A stretch of DNA of 64,000 nucleotides from Desulfobulbus sp. Tol-SR (GCA_000769715.1 JROS01000028.1:119482-183481); one strand, 5' to 3'. Counted from the stretch's first letter, positions 53,488 to 63,483 are shown. The notes: a model not told the origin generated them from the letters alone. Numbers and translations: made by a program.

Positions 53488-56400
53488 TCAGCCCGCGTTC
53501 ACACACCAGTCATAGGCGTTGCGGAACAGCTGCATCCACGGCGTCACCTGCAGGTGGCGCAGCTCCTCCGGCAGCCAGTGGGCCTGCCAGGGCAGGAAGA
53601 CCCGTTCCGGATGCGGCATCAGCGCCAGGTGGCGGCCGTCGGCGGAACAGAGGCCGGCGATGCCGTCCGGCGAGCCGTTGGGGTTGAAGGGGTAGGTCTC
53701 GGTCGGCCGGCCGGTGTCGTCGACGTAGTAGAGCGGCGCCAGGCCCTGGGCCAGGATCTGCTGCCGCACCGTGTCGTCCGGGAACAGCAGCCGGCCTTCG
53801 CCGTGGTCGACGTGGATGCCGAAGATCAGCCCGTCCATGCCCTTGAGCATCATCGCCGGGCTCTTGGCCACCCGCACCGTCGACCAGCGCGACTCGAACC
53901 GGCCGGAGCGGTTGTGGACGAAGCGCGGCTGGCGCTCGTCGGCCAGCCCCGGTCCCGGCACCCAGCCGAGCAGACCGAAGAGCTGGCAGCCGTTGCAGAT
54001 CCCGAGGGTGAAGGTGTCGGGGCGGTGATAGAAGGCCTGGAACATCTGCTGCAGCCGCTCGTTGAAGCGAATCGTCGCCGCCCAGCCCTTGGCCGACTCC
54101 GGCACATCGGCGTAGGAGAAGCCGCCGACGGCGGCCAGCCCCCGGAAGCCGTCGAGGGTCACCGTCCCCGCCAGCAGATCCTGCATGCAGATATCCCACG
54201 GTTCGAACCCGGCGAGGTGGAAGGCCGAGGTCATCTCGCGATCGGAATTGGAGCCCTCGTCGCGGAGGATCGCCACCTTCGGCTTGTCGCTCCGGGCCAG
54301 GATCGCCGCCGGCGCCGGTTCCGGGGTGAACGGCAGCTGGTAGCTCGGCCCCAGGCGGCCGTAGATCACCCGGTTTTCCTCGTCGGCGCAGGCCGGATCG
54401 ATCTGCAGCCGCTCCAGGCGGTAGCTGGTCTCCTCCCACCACGAGCGCAGCTCCACCATCGCCTCGTCGAGGACGGTCGCGCCGTTACAGTCGATTTTGA
54501 TCCGTCCGGCACTGGTCGAGGTGCCGATGATCGTCACCGCCACCCCGGTCGCCTCCAGCACCGCCCGCAACTCCTGCAGCCGCCCCGGCCGGACCTCGAC
54601 CACCAGCCCCAGTTCCTCGGCGAACAGCTGCTCGAAGGTCCCGGCCGCGCCCGCCAGCGCCACCTCGAGGCCGCAGTTGCCGCTGAAGGCCATCTCCAGC
54701 AGGCAGGTGATCAGGCCGCCGTCGCTGCGGTCGTGGCCGGCAGTGATGCATTTGGTGTCGATCAGCTCCTGGACGACGGCGAAGGCGGTCCGCAGCAGCG
54801 CCGGCTCGTCGAGATCGGGGCAGTCGGCGCCGAGCTGGCGATAAACCTGGGCCAGCGCCGAGCCGCCGAGGCGGTGACGGCCGCCGCTGAGATCGATGAA
54901 GGCGATAAAGGAACCGGGATGCTTGATGTCGGGGGTGATCACCCGGGTGATGTCGGGAACGGCGGCATAGGCCGAGATCACCAGTTCGCGCGGCGACTTG
55001 ACCGTGGTGCTGCCGACCCGGGTGGCCATCGACAGGCTGTCCTTGCCGCCGTCGACCGCCATCCCGACCGCGATCATCGCGTCGCGCATCGCTTTGGCGG
55101 CATCGTGGAGCGCCGCCCCCTCGCCCTCCAGTTTCGGCGCCCACATCCAGTTGGCCGAGCACTTGATCTGATCGCCATCGGCGATCCGGGCCCACACCAG
55201 GTTGGTCAGGGCCTCGCCGACCGCCATCCGCGCCCCGGCGGCCGGATCGACCAGCATCTTGATCGACTGTTCGCCGATGGCGGTGGCGATGCCGGTCAGG
55301 CCGAGGTGGCTCTGGGCCACCACCGCCACATCGGCCACCGTCAGCTGCAGCGGGCCGCAGCACTGCTGCCGGGCGATCAGCCCGGTCACCGCCCGGTCGA
55401 CCTTGCTGGTCAGAAAGCGTTTCGAGCCGACCGCCAGCAGCCGCAGGACCCGGTGCAGGGCCTCGACCACCGTCAGCTCCTCAGGCAGCGCCAGCGGCTG
55501 GAGGCCGGGGTTGCGGCGCTCGTCGCGGAAGGTCTTGCGCGGGATATTGCCGAGCAGGACATCGAGTTCGATATCGACCGGGGTCGTGTCGTCCTGGGCA
55601 TCATGGACGACGAAGCGCAGGTCGCCGGTCACCTCGCCCAGGACCTCGCAGGCCACCTTCTCACGACGGCAGATCGCCTGGAAGCGCTCGATGTTCTCCG
55701 GCCGGATCAGGAAGCCGGTGCGTTCCTGGTACTCGGCGACATAGATCTCGAGCACCGACATCGTCGGGTCGCCGACCCGGATGTTGCGGATCTCGACCCG
55801 GCCGCCGGACTTTTCCACCAGCTCCTTCAGGACGTTGGCCGGGCCGCCGGCCCCCTGGTCGTGGATGACGTCGACCAGGGTCCTGTCGCCCATCTCGTTG
55901 CAGGCCCGGATCACCCGGTTCATCTTCTGCTCCATCTCGGCATCGCCGCGCTGGACCGCATCGAAGTCGAGCTCGGAGGCGTTCTCGCCCTGCAGCATGC
56001 TCGAGGCGGCGCCGCCGCCGAAGCCGACCCGGTAGGCCGGGCCGCCGACCTGGACAATCAGCATGCCTTTTTCGGCCTCGTTCTTCTCGGTCAGCCGGGC
56101 ATCGATCTGGCCGACCCCGGCGGTGAACATGATCGGCTTGAGAAAGCCCCAGCGCTCGCCGCCGTCGAGCTGGAGATCGAAGGAGCGGGTGAAGCCCTGG
56201 ATCAGCGGCTCGCCGAACTTGTTGCCGTAGTCGGAGGCGCCGTTCGAGGCCTCGATCTCGATCTCGAGGGCGGGGGCGAGATTGGCCGGACAGGGGTAGC
56301 GCTCCTCCCACTCCAGCGGGTAGCCGGGGATGTGGAGGTTGCCGACACAGTAGCCGGCGGTGCCGGCGACGACGAAGCCGCCCCGGCCGGTCCCCTGGAC

Positions 56401-57294
56401 ATCGCGGATCCGGCCGCCGGTGCCGGTCTCGGCGCCGGGGAAGGGAGCGACGCCGGTCGGGAAGTTGTGGGTCTCGGCGGTCAGCAGCGGGTGGTAGTGG
56501 ACCGTCGACGCGGTGAAGAAGCACGGTTGGCCGGGCTGCGCCGGTAGCAGGGTGGTGATCTCGTAGCCCTCGATGACGCTGGAGTTGTCCTTGAAGGCGA
56601 CCACCGAGCCCTTGGGGTTGGCGGTCAGGGTGGCGGTGACCAGATCGAACAGCGAGTCGGCCATCTCCTCGCCGTCGATGACCTGCAGCCCCTTGAAAAA
56701 ACCATGGCGGGAGTGTTCCGAGTTGGCGTTGTTGAGATCCATGATCTCGACGATGGTCGGATTGCGGCCCTGTTTCTTGACGAAATACTCGTAATACAGA
56801 TTGCGGTCCCACTCGTCCATCGAGATCCCCGGGATCCCCAGCAGCCCGTCCGGACCCTGGGAGGTCAAATCGACCGCGTAGACCGCCTCCGGCACGATCC
56901 CGGTCTCGAAGGTGTGCAGCGGCTCGAGGTAGCGGCACTCGGTCATCCGGTCGTGATTGGCGGCGATGAAGGCCTGGATGTCGACCTCGGTCGGCACCAG
57001 CAGCCGCCGGGAGCGCTCGACCCGGGTCACCGCGTCCAGGCCGGTGGAGCGGCAGATCGACACCATGTTCGACGACCAGGCGGTGGCGAAGTTGAGGCGG
57101 GGGCCGATCTCGACCACCCGCTCGCCGACCATGACCGGCCGCAGCGTCACGGTGGCGGCGACGAAGCCGTCGGCCAGGATCTGGCGGAGGCGGAGCAGCT
57201 CCTCCTCGGTCAGCGGTCGGGCAGCCTCGACGTTGAAGCAGTATTCCAGTTGGTCATTTACCGATTTATAGAGTTGCGTGACAATCGCGGACAT
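53488..57294 (-). CDS. Phosphoribosylformylglycinamidine synthase, large single-chain PurL
   Basis: Fourth step of purine synthesis: FGAR to FGAM using glutamine (1268 residues, the long form with amidotransferase fused). The synthase half shows NNANSEHSRHGFFKG near residue 190, TAETHNFPTGVAPFPGAETGTGG (in part) and IHDQGAGGPANVLKELVEKSGG. The C-terminal class I glutaminase has the nucleophile Cys in GICNGCQLFGLLGW and the HPERVFLPW with its His/Glu partners. The start is placed at 57294, after AAGGATGGCGA; the frame is open for another 135 codons but reads as shadow sequence. Many Desulfobacterota use the split PurL/PurQ/PurS form instead, so the long form is notable. Confidence 0.95.
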   Translation of the reverse strand: MSAIVTQLYKSVNDQLEYCFNVEAARPLTEEELLRLRQILADGFVAATVTLRPVMVGERVVEIGPRLNFATAWSSNMVSICRSTGLDAVTRVERSRRLLVPTEVDIQAFIAANHDRMTECRYLEPLHTFETGIVPEAVYAVDLTSQGPDGLLGIPGISMDEWDRNLYYEYFVKKQGRNPTIVEIMDLNNANSEHSRHGFFKGLQVIDGEEMADSLFDLVTATLTANPKGSVVAFKDNSSVIEGYEITTLLPAQPGQPCFFTASTVHYHPLLTAETHNFPTGVAPFPGAETGTGGRIRDVQGTGRGGFVVAGTAGYCVGNLHIPGYPLEWEERYPCPANLAPALEIEIEASNGASDYGNKFGEPLIQGFTRSFDLQLDGGERWGFLKPIMFTAGVGQIDARLTEKNEAEKGMLIVQVGGPAYRVGFGGGAASSMLQGENASELDFDAVQRGDAEMEQKMNRVIRACNEMGDRTLVDVIHDQGAGGPANVLKELVEKSGGRVEIRNIRVGDPTMSVLEIYVAEYQERTGFLIRPENIERFQAICRREKVACEVLGEVTGDLRFVVHDAQDDTTPVDIELDVLLGNIPRKTFRDERRNPGLQPLALPEELTVVEALHRVLRLLAVGSKRFLTSKVDRAVTGLIARQQCCGPLQLTVADVAVVAQSHLGLTGIATAIGEQSIKMLVDPAAGARMAVGEALTNLVWARIADGDQIKCSANWMWAPKLEGEGAALHDAAKAMRDAMIAVGMAVDGGKDSLSMATRVGSTTVKSPRELVISAYAAVPDITRVITPDIKHPGSFIAFIDLSGGRHRLGGSALAQVYRQLGADCPDLDEPALLRTAFAVVQELIDTKCITAGHDRSDGGLITCLLEMAFSGNCGLEVALAGAAGTFEQLFAEELGLVVEVRPGRLQELRAVLEATGVAVTIIGTSTSAGRIKIDCNGATVLDEAMVELRSWWEETSYRLERLQIDPACADEENRVIYGRLGPSYQLPFTPEPAPAAILARSDKPKVAILRDEGSNSDREMTSAFHLAGFEPWDICMQDLLAGTVTLDGFRGLAAVGGFSYADVPESAKGWAATIRFNERLQQMFQAFYHRPDTFTLGICNGCQLFGLLGWVPGPGLADERQPRFVHNRSGRFESRWSTVRVAKSPAMMLKGMDGLIFGIHVDHGEGRLLFPDDTVRQQILAQGLAPLYYVDDTGRPTETYPFNPNGSPDGIAGLCSADGRHLALMPHPERVFLPWQAHWLPEELRHLQVTPWMQLFRNAYDWCVNAG

Positions 57295-57383
57295 TTCGCC
57301 ATCCTTTTGTGTAGGGATACGGGTAATATTCGTGGCAGGTGCGGCAGAGAACCACTCACCGGGCACAGCCGTGGCCGGGCCTG

Positions 57384-57782
57384 TTACCAGGTCCGGCTCA
57401 GGCACATATGTTCGAGCTGGGGACCGACCTTCTTCCAGTCGACGCAGGGACGGGCAAACCCTTTGGGCATGATCAGCGGACAACCGAAGGCCGAATCGTC
57501 GACATAGACATGGCCGTACGCCTTGGGGCTGACCGTCCAGGTCTTCTGGTCGGGATTGGAGTTGACCCCGAACAGCTTGACGCCGTTGGTCTCCAGGTAA
57601 AGCACCGCGTCGGTCAGCAGGTTGCCGAAGCGCGGATCGTTGGAGCGCATCGTGAACAGGATGAGCCTGGCGCCGCAGCTCTGGAGGCGGAGCAGCCACT
57701 TGACCGCCATCGGCACCGGCTCGCCGATCTCGGGATAGCGATGATCGACGATGGTGCCGTCAAAATCGACACAGATATACAT
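57384..57782 (-). CDS. Small HAD-superfamily hydrolase-like protein
   Basis: A 132-residue HAD-like protein. Motif I is VDFDGTIVD at the N-terminus, motif II the Thr in ILFTMRSND, and the last motif HVYVDDSAFGCPLI with paired Asp. The cap is minimal, as in small phosphatases of the polynucleotide-kinase or IMP-type groups. A specific substrate cannot be given. Homology starts at the ATG at 57782 (MYICVDFDGT). It lies upstream of purL on the same strand with 89 bases between, so they may be co-transcribed. Confidence 0.75.
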   Translation of the reverse strand: MYICVDFDGTIVDHRYPEIGEPVPMAVKWLLRLQSCGARLILFTMRSNDPRFGNLLTDAVLYLETNGVKLFGVNSNPDQKTWTVSPKAYGHVYVDDSAFGCPLIMPKGFARPCVDWKKVGPQLEHMCLSRTW

Positions 57783-57845
57783 GCATGCTCCCATTCGTCT
57801 CTCCGGGCGGACTGAATCTTTTCCCCAGATATACCATGGGATCGC

Positions 57846-60329
57846 TCATCCGTCCACCACCGACCCGGCCCGCAGCAGCTGATCCAGGGCCGTCTGGCGC
57901 TTGAGCGGGTCCTGCTGGCGGATGGCCATCGCCAGCGCCTTGCGGCTGCCGACGAAGACCGCGAGGCGGCGGGCGCGGGTCAGGCCGGTGTAGATCAAAT
58001 TGCGGTACAGCATCTTGAAATGCTGATTCAGCACCGGGATGATCACCGCGCTGAACTCGCTGCCCTGGGATTTATGGATGGTAATGGCGTAGGCCAGATC
58101 CAGCTCGACGATATCGTCGCGCTGATAGCCGACCTCCCGGCCGTCGGGCAGGAAGCGGACGGTGCAGGTCGGATCCTCGTTGTCGATGGCGACGATCTCG
58201 CCGATATCGCCGTTGAACACCGCCAGGTCATAGTTGTTGCGGCGGTGGATCACCCGGTCGCCGACCCGGAAGATCCTTTCCCCGACCTGCAGCTCCGGCC
58301 GACCCTCGCGCGGCGGGTTGACCGCCCGCTGAATCACCGCGTTGACGTTGGCGGTCCCGAGGGTGCCGCGGACCATCGGGCAGAGGATCTGGATCTCGCC
58401 GTCGGCCCCCTGGTATTTGGGAATCCATTCGAGGTAGAGGCGGACCACGGCGTCGAGGGCGGTCAGGCCGTAATGGAGGGTCGACCAGGGGTGGACCCTG
58501 GCCAGCACCGCCTTCAGTTCGGCGACCGGCCCGGCCGCCTGCCGCACCTGGTCGAGGTCGACGTGACGGAACTTGGCCGGGATGACGAAATCCTGCTCGG
58601 CCGAGGAGGTGACGGCCTCGGCGGTGCGGAACTCGAAGGGGTTGGTGCCGGTGCTCAGACCCTCGAGCTGTGGCAGCTGCCAGTTGAAGGTGCGCTTGAC
58701 CCGGTTGATGAACTCGAGCTGTTCCCGGGTGGCCTCGTCGGAATCGACAAAAAGGCAGTCGCTGCCGTCCCGCCACGCCTCCGGCCGCTTGAACGGCGAG
58801 ATGATGGCCGGGATCTCGCCGCGGTTGATCTGGTGGGCGGCGCGGATGATCAGCGACTCGCCGGCCTGGCGGAAGACCTCCGTCAGGCGGAAGACGGGGA
58901 TGGCCCCGGAGGCGATGACATCCCTCAGCACATTGCCGGCCCCGACCGAGGGGAGCTGGTCGGCATCGCCGATCAAGAGCAGCTGGGAACCGGCCGGCAC
59001 CGCCTGCAGCAGCGCGGCGGTGAGGCTGATGTCGAGCATCGAGCACTCGTCGACGATCAGCACATCGGCTTGGAGGGGGTTGTCCTCATTGCGCTGGAAG
59101 CCGCCGTTCTGCCACTCGAGCAGGCGGTGGATGGTCCGGGCCTCGCGGCCGATGACCTCGCTCATCCGCTGCGCCGCCCGGCCGGTGGGGGCCGCCAGCA
59201 GCACCGCCAGGCGCATCGCCTCGAGCAGGCGGACGATGACCAGCGTGGTGGTGGTCTTGCCGCAGCCGGGCCCGCCGGTCAGCACCGCACAGCGCTGGCC
59301 GGCTATCTGCCGCACCGCCTGGGCCTGTTCGTCGCTCAGCGTCACTTCCTGGGTCAGGCAGTACCGGTCGACCCAGTCCTCGACCCGCTGGCGGTCGACG
59401 CCGCTGCCGCCCACCAGGGCGAGCAGCCGCGCCGCCACCGCCGCCTCGTCGTAGTAGAGCGACTTCGAATAATAGCACGCCAGCGGCTGCCCGTCGCCGG
59501 CCGCCAGGGACCGGACCCGGAGATGGTTGTCCGCCTCCATCCGCACCAGCACCGCGGCGAGGCGGTCGTCGCAGTCCATCGCCAGCAGCTGCCGGACCTC
59601 GACCGCGATCTGGCCGGCGGTGAGATAGCAGTGGCCCTGCTCCCGGGCCGCGGCCAGGACATGCTTGACCGCCGCGATCAGGCGCGGCTCGCTGTCGCGG
59701 GCCAGGCCGATGCTGAGCGCCACCTTGTCGGCCGAGAAGAAGCCGATGCCGTAGAAATCGTTGGCCAGGCGGTACGGGTCTTCCAGGACCATTTCGATCG
59801 CCCGGTCGCCGTACTTTTTGTAGATCCGTACCGAAAACAGGGTGGAAATGCCGTGCCCCTGGAGAAAGGTCATGACCTCCCGCACCATCCGGTGTTCCTG
59901 CCAGGCCGCCGCGATCATCGCCAGTTTTTTCGTGGCGATGCCATGCACCTCCCGCAGCCGGGCGATCTTGTTTTCAAAGACCTCCAGGGTCTGGTCGCCG
60001 AAATGGCGGACGATTTTTCTGGCCGTCGACGGGCCGACCCCCTTGATCAGGCCGGAACCGAGATATTTCTCCAGCGCCGCCGCCGTCGCCGGTTTCTTCT
60101 CGATCGCCTCGTCGGCCTTGAACTGCCGACCGAACTGGGGATGGACGGTCCAGGCGCCGTGGAACTCCATCGTCGCCCCGGCGAAGACCTTGGTCTGATG
60201 GACAGTGACGGTGACCTGCTCCTGCATGTGGTCGAAGGCCTGGACCCGGAGCACGGACCAGCCGTTGTCCGGGTTGTGGTAGGTGATGCGGCTGACGATG
60301 CCGCGGAGGGTTTCGGTGATCTGGGTCAT
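57846..60329 (-). CDS. ATP-dependent DNA helicase RecD2
   Basis: 5'-3' superfamily 1B helicase of the RecD2 type, which works without RecBC (827 residues). An N-terminal OB-like part (about 1-80) is followed by a helix-hairpin-helix region (GLIKGVGPSTARKIV, 93-107), the Walker A motif GGPGCGKTTT (352-361), Walker B VLIVDECSMLD, and the C-terminal UvrD-like core with AYAITIHKSQGSEF and YTGLTRARRLAVFVG. RecD2 is thought to act in mismatch repair and recovery of stalled forks. The ATG at 60329 has no clear ribosome binding site. Confidence 0.93.
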   Translation of the reverse strand: MTQITETLRGIVSRITYHNPDNGWSVLRVQAFDHMQEQVTVTVHQTKVFAGATMEFHGAWTVHPQFGRQFKADEAIEKKPATAAALEKYLGSGLIKGVGPSTARKIVRHFGDQTLEVFENKIARLREVHGIATKKLAMIAAAWQEHRMVREVMTFLQGHGISTLFSVRIYKKYGDRAIEMVLEDPYRLANDFYGIGFFSADKVALSIGLARDSEPRLIAAVKHVLAAAREQGHCYLTAGQIAVEVRQLLAMDCDDRLAAVLVRMEADNHLRVRSLAAGDGQPLACYYSKSLYYDEAAVAARLLALVGGSGVDRQRVEDWVDRYCLTQEVTLSDEQAQAVRQIAGQRCAVLTGGPGCGKTTTTLVIVRLLEAMRLAVLLAAPTGRAAQRMSEVIGREARTIHRLLEWQNGGFQRNEDNPLQADVLIVDECSMLDISLTAALLQAVPAGSQLLLIGDADQLPSVGAGNVLRDVIASGAIPVFRLTEVFRQAGESLIIRAAHQINRGEIPAIISPFKRPEAWRDGSDCLFVDSDEATREQLEFINRVKRTFNWQLPQLEGLSTGTNPFEFRTAEAVTSSAEQDFVIPAKFRHVDLDQVRQAAGPVAELKAVLARVHPWSTLHYGLTALDAVVRLYLEWIPKYQGADGEIQILCPMVRGTLGTANVNAVIQRAVNPPREGRPELQVGERIFRVGDRVIHRRNNYDLAVFNGDIGEIVAIDNEDPTCTVRFLPDGREVGYQRDDIVELDLAYAITIHKSQGSEFSAVIIPVLNQHFKMLYRNLIYTGLTRARRLAVFVGSRKALAMAIRQQDPLKRQTALDQLLRAGSVVDG

Positions 60330-60587
60330 GGCGGTGGATGGTTGTCGGCGGTCGGCGTGTTGTCGGCGATTCCAGCTTTACCAGATGCGGCGGTATCCCG
60401 CATCCCTCATCTCTCCCGATTGGCCATGGAGGCGGCATGGGGGCCGGCCATCGCGACCGAAAATCACCCCGCCGGCGGTCATTATGCCGATGATGGTGAA
60501 AATCGCTTTTGCTTCCCGGAACATTACGCTAGATTTCCGGCTGGTCATCCATCCCGCCGCAGCTGAATTTCGATCAAGGAAGGCGCC

Positions 60588-62009
60588 ATGCAGCCACAGC
60601 CAGGACAAGTAAACCCCGCCCTCGAACGGTCGGCCCTGATCGTCGCCACGCTGACCTCGTTCATCGGCCCGTTCATGATCTCGTCGGTCAATGTCGCCCT
60701 GCCGGCCATCCAGGCCGATCTGGGGATGGACGCGGTCCAGCTCGGCTGGATCGCCACCGCCTATCTGCTGGCCATGGCCGTCGTCCTCGTCCCGGCCGGC
60801 AAGTTCGCCGACATCCATGGTCGCAAGAAGGTGTTTGCTACCGGACTCGCGGTCTATACCTTCGGTGCGGTGGCGGCGGCCTTCGTCGACTCCGCCGCCC
60901 TCCTCATCTTCACCCGGGTCGTGCAGGGGATCGGGGCGGCCATGTTCGTCACCACCGGCATGGCCATCCTCACCTCGATTTACCCGCCCAGCCGCCGCGG
61001 CCGTGTCCTCGGCATCTACGTCGCCGCCGTCTATGTCGGGCTGTCGGTCGGTCCGTTCGTCGGCGGAATGCTGACCCAGTATCTCGGCTGGCGCAGCATC
61101 TTCCTGATCATGCTGCCGCTGGGGCTGTTCTCGCTGGCTTTGACCTTGTTCTTCCTCAAAGGGGAGTGGCTGGGCGAGCCGGGGCAGAAGCTCGACCTCG
61201 GCGGCTGTCTGCTCTACGCCGTCGCCATCCTCGCCCTGGTCTACGGCGCCTCCCGGCTGCCGTCAATCATCGGCATCGCCCTGGCGCTCTCCGGCCTGGC
61301 GCTGCTCGTGATCTTCGTCCGCCACCAGATGGCCGCCCGCTTCCCGGTCTTCGACATGCAGCTCTTCGCCGGCAACCGGACCTTCGCCTTCTCGAGCCTG
61401 GCCGCCCTGCTCAACTATTCCACCACCTTCGCCGTCACCTTCCTGCTCAGCCTCTACCTCCAGTATATCAAGGGCATGCCGCCGCAGACGGCGGGCACCG
61501 TGCTGATGGCCCAGCCGATCATGATGGCGCTGCTGTCGCCGGTCGCCGGCCGGCTGTCGGACCGGATCGAACCGCGCCTGCTGGCCACCGCCGGCATGGT
61601 CACCACCGTCATCGGCGTGGCGCTGCTCACGACCCTCGACGGCGAGCGCAGCGTGGCGCTGATCGTCGCCAACCTGATCCTGCTCGGCATCGGCTTCGCC
61701 CTGTTCAGTTCCCCCAACATGAGCGCGATCATGGGGGCGGTGGAAAAACGCCACTACGGCCTGGCCGCCGGGGCGGTGGCGACGATGCGCCTGCTCGGCC
61801 AGATGTTCAGCATGGCGGTGGCCACCGTCGTCCTGGCCCTGATCATCGGCCGCCAGGCGATCACCCCGGCCACCTACGACCTGTTCCTGCGCAGCATCCA
61901 CACCGTCTTCTCCATCTCGGCCGCCCTCTGTTTCTGCGGCGTCTACTTTTCCTGGTTCCGGGGCACCGTGCATGCAGCGGATGCATCGAACACAACTCCG
62001 GCGCCGTGA
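60588..62009 (+). CDS. MFS transporter, DHA2-type drug exporter
   Basis: A 473-residue inner-membrane exporter with about 14 transmembrane helices. The N-terminal VNVALPAIQADLG is typical of the DHA2 family, followed by motif A in the loop GKFADIHGRKKVF and the motif C-like GLSVGPFVGGML. Such proteins expel drugs, dyes or metabolites with protons. AAGGAAGG precedes the ATG. Its 3' end overlaps the convergent LOG-family gene by 67 bases. Confidence 0.88.
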   Translation: MQPQPGQVNPALERSALIVATLTSFIGPFMISSVNVALPAIQADLGMDAVQLGWIATAYLLAMAVVLVPAGKFADIHGRKKVFATGLAVYTFGAVAAAFVDSAALLIFTRVVQGIGAAMFVTTGMAILTSIYPPSRRGRVLGIYVAAVYVGLSVGPFVGGMLTQYLGWRSIFLIMLPLGLFSLALTLFFLKGEWLGEPGQKLDLGGCLLYAVAILALVYGASRLPSIIGIALALSGLALLVIFVRHQMAARFPVFDMQLFAGNRTFAFSSLAALLNYSTTFAVTFLLSLYLQYIKGMPPQTAGTVLMAQPIMMALLSPVAGRLSDRIEPRLLATAGMVTTVIGVALLTTLDGERSVALIVANLILLGIGFALFSSPNMSAIMGAVEKRHYGLAAGAVATMRLLGQMFSMAVATVVLALIIGRQAITPATYDLFLRSIHTVFSISAALCFCGVYFSWFRGTVHAADASNTTPAP

Positions 62010-62578
62010 GTCGAGGCGGCGGGTGCCGGCGACCGGCCGTGGTTCATGATCAGCAGATCGAGGATCTCCGCCGGGTCGGCAGAGATGATGATCGTCTCGC
62101 GATACGGCTGTTTCATGAACCCTTCCCGCTCGGCTGTGTCGAGCATCTGCCGCAGGGGCGCATAGAAACCGTTCACGTCCAGCAGGCCGCAGGGTTTGGC
62201 ATGGAACCCCAGCTGTCTGAGGGTGCAGACCTCGAAAAACTCGTCACAGGTCCCGATGCCCCCCGGCAGAACGACAAAGGCGTCGGCCAGCTCGATCATC
62301 AAGGTCTTGCGTTCGTGCATGGTCGGCACGACATGCAGCCGGGTCAGCCCCGTGTGGAACTGTTCCTTGTCTTTCAAGGTCTGGACGGTGACGCCGACGA
62401 TCTCTCCTCCCGCCGCAAGGACGCTGTCGGCCAGCTGGTTCATCAGCCCGGTGCAGGAACCGCCATAGATGCAGGTAAGGCCGCGTCCGGCCAACTCGCG
62501 GCCGAGGGCGGCGGCCGCTTCCATGTAGGCCGGGTGGCGGCCGGGGCTCGATCCCAGGAACACGCAGATTGCTTTCAT
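61943..62578 (-). CDS. LOG family protein (nucleotide 5'-monophosphate phosphoribohydrolase)
   Basis: A 211-residue protein of the LOG/TIGR00730 family that cleaves AMP-type nucleotides, or cytokinin nucleotides in plants and associated bacteria, to the base and ribose 5-phosphate. The catalytic signature PGGIGTCDE is at 105-113, with the upstream Arg/Lys pair (HERK, 88-91) and IYGGSCTGLMNQLA for nucleotide binding. The start is at 62578, and the last residues are coded inside the MFS gene on the opposite strand, the two genes overlapping by 67 bases. Confidence 0.9.
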   Translation of the reverse strand: MKAICVFLGSSPGRHPAYMEAAAALGRELAGRGLTCIYGGSCTGLMNQLADSVLAAGGEIVGVTVQTLKDKEQFHTGLTRLHVVPTMHERKTLMIELADAFVVLPGGIGTCDEFFEVCTLRQLGFHAKPCGLLDVNGFYAPLRQMLDTAEREGFMKQPYRETIIISADPAEILDLLIMNHGRSPAPAASTHGAGVVFDASAACTVPRNQEK

Positions 62579-62660
62579 TGAATCTTCCGTTGGTTTGTGT
62601 TGGCGAATCATCCCGGGCAATGTACCATCCATGCAGTGCCCATACAATCAGGAGGTAGAG

Positions 62661-63239
62661 ATGCTCAAGGAACTCGTACAGTACAGTCGAAGCTATCGCC
62701 GCTTCGATCACAGCGCCCCGGTGTCGATGCGCACCCTCGAAGAACTGGTGGAACTTGCCCGGCTGTGCCCTTCGGCGGCCAACCGCCAGCCCCTGCGGTT
62801 CATCCTGAGCACCGCCCCGGCCGACAACGAGGCGATCTTTGCCTGTCTGAAATGGGCCGCCTATCTCACCGACTGGGACGGCCCGGCGCCGGCGGAGCGG
62901 CCCACCGCCTACATCGTCATGATCAATACCGCCAGGGAGTGGGAGTTCGCCCGCTTCGACCTGGGTATCATGGCCCAGACGATGCTGCTGGGCACGGTGG
63001 AAAAGGGGCTGGGCGGGTGCATGATCGGGGCCCTGAACCGGGACAGATTGCGGGCCCATTTTTCGCTGCCGTCGGAAATGGAGGTCAGCCTTGTGCTGGC
63101 CCTGGGCAAACCGGCGGAGGAGGTGCGGATCGTGGAGGTGCCGGCAGATGGATCGATCCGATATTACCGGGATGATGCCGGGGTTCACTACGTGCCGAAG
63201 CGGAGCCTGGCCGAGCTCATTCTGGAGAAGCGTTCGTAG
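62661..63239 (+). CDS. Nitroreductase family protein
   Basis: A 192-residue FMN-dependent reductase. The N-terminus SYRRFDHSAPVSMRTLEELVELARLCPSAANRQP (seen in parts) carries the FMN-binding Arg and Ser residues of the family, followed by DLGIMAQTMLLGTVEKGLGGCMIGAL and a C-terminal LALGKPAEEV. AGGAGG precedes the ATG at 62661. Members reduce nitro compounds, quinones or flavins; the substrate here is unknown. It diverges from the LOG gene. Confidence 0.87.
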   Translation: MLKELVQYSRSYRRFDHSAPVSMRTLEELVELARLCPSAANRQPLRFILSTAPADNEAIFACLKWAAYLTDWDGPAPAERPTAYIVMINTAREWEFARFDLGIMAQTMLLGTVEKGLGGCMIGALNRDRLRAHFSLPSEMEVSLVLALGKPAEEVRIVEVPADGSIRYYRDDAGVHYVPKRSLAELILEKRS

Positions 63240-63483
63240 CTGCCGAAGGAGTGACGTTTTGAACTTGTGATGGAATCAGCGCCTGCCATCATCAACACCG
63301 ATCCTTCCGAGAATGAATGTCTGCCGCCCCCGTCGACTCGAGCACCTTGCTGTCGAGTAGACCGACTTCTCCACAAGGAACAACGCTTTCACCAATTGGC
63401 TTTTCAGAACGCCTCGCCGCACGCGGCTACTACGTGCCATCGATGACAAGCAGCATTCTCTATGTTGAAGCAAGCCCCTCACA
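63240..63483. other. Sequence between nitroreductase gene and the group II intron
   Basis: Should contain the 3' end of the intron and its insertion site. I could not identify a domain VI helix or the exact intron end, and a 68-codon frame on the minus strand (63276-63482) looks spurious. Confidence 0.35.

Noticed and set aside
53452..56547. Open frame of 1031 codons on the plus strand opposite purL
   Set aside because: It is a shadow of purL: low-complexity His/Asp/Arg-rich product with no motif, while the minus strand encodes a complete PurL.
58020..60566. Open frame of 848 codons on the plus strand opposite recD2
   Set aside because: Shadow of RecD2 with the same low-complexity composition and no recognisable domain.
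63276..63482. 68-codon frame on the minus strand after intron domain V
   Set aside because: It lies in the intron end or flank, has no recognisable domain and no ribosome binding site.
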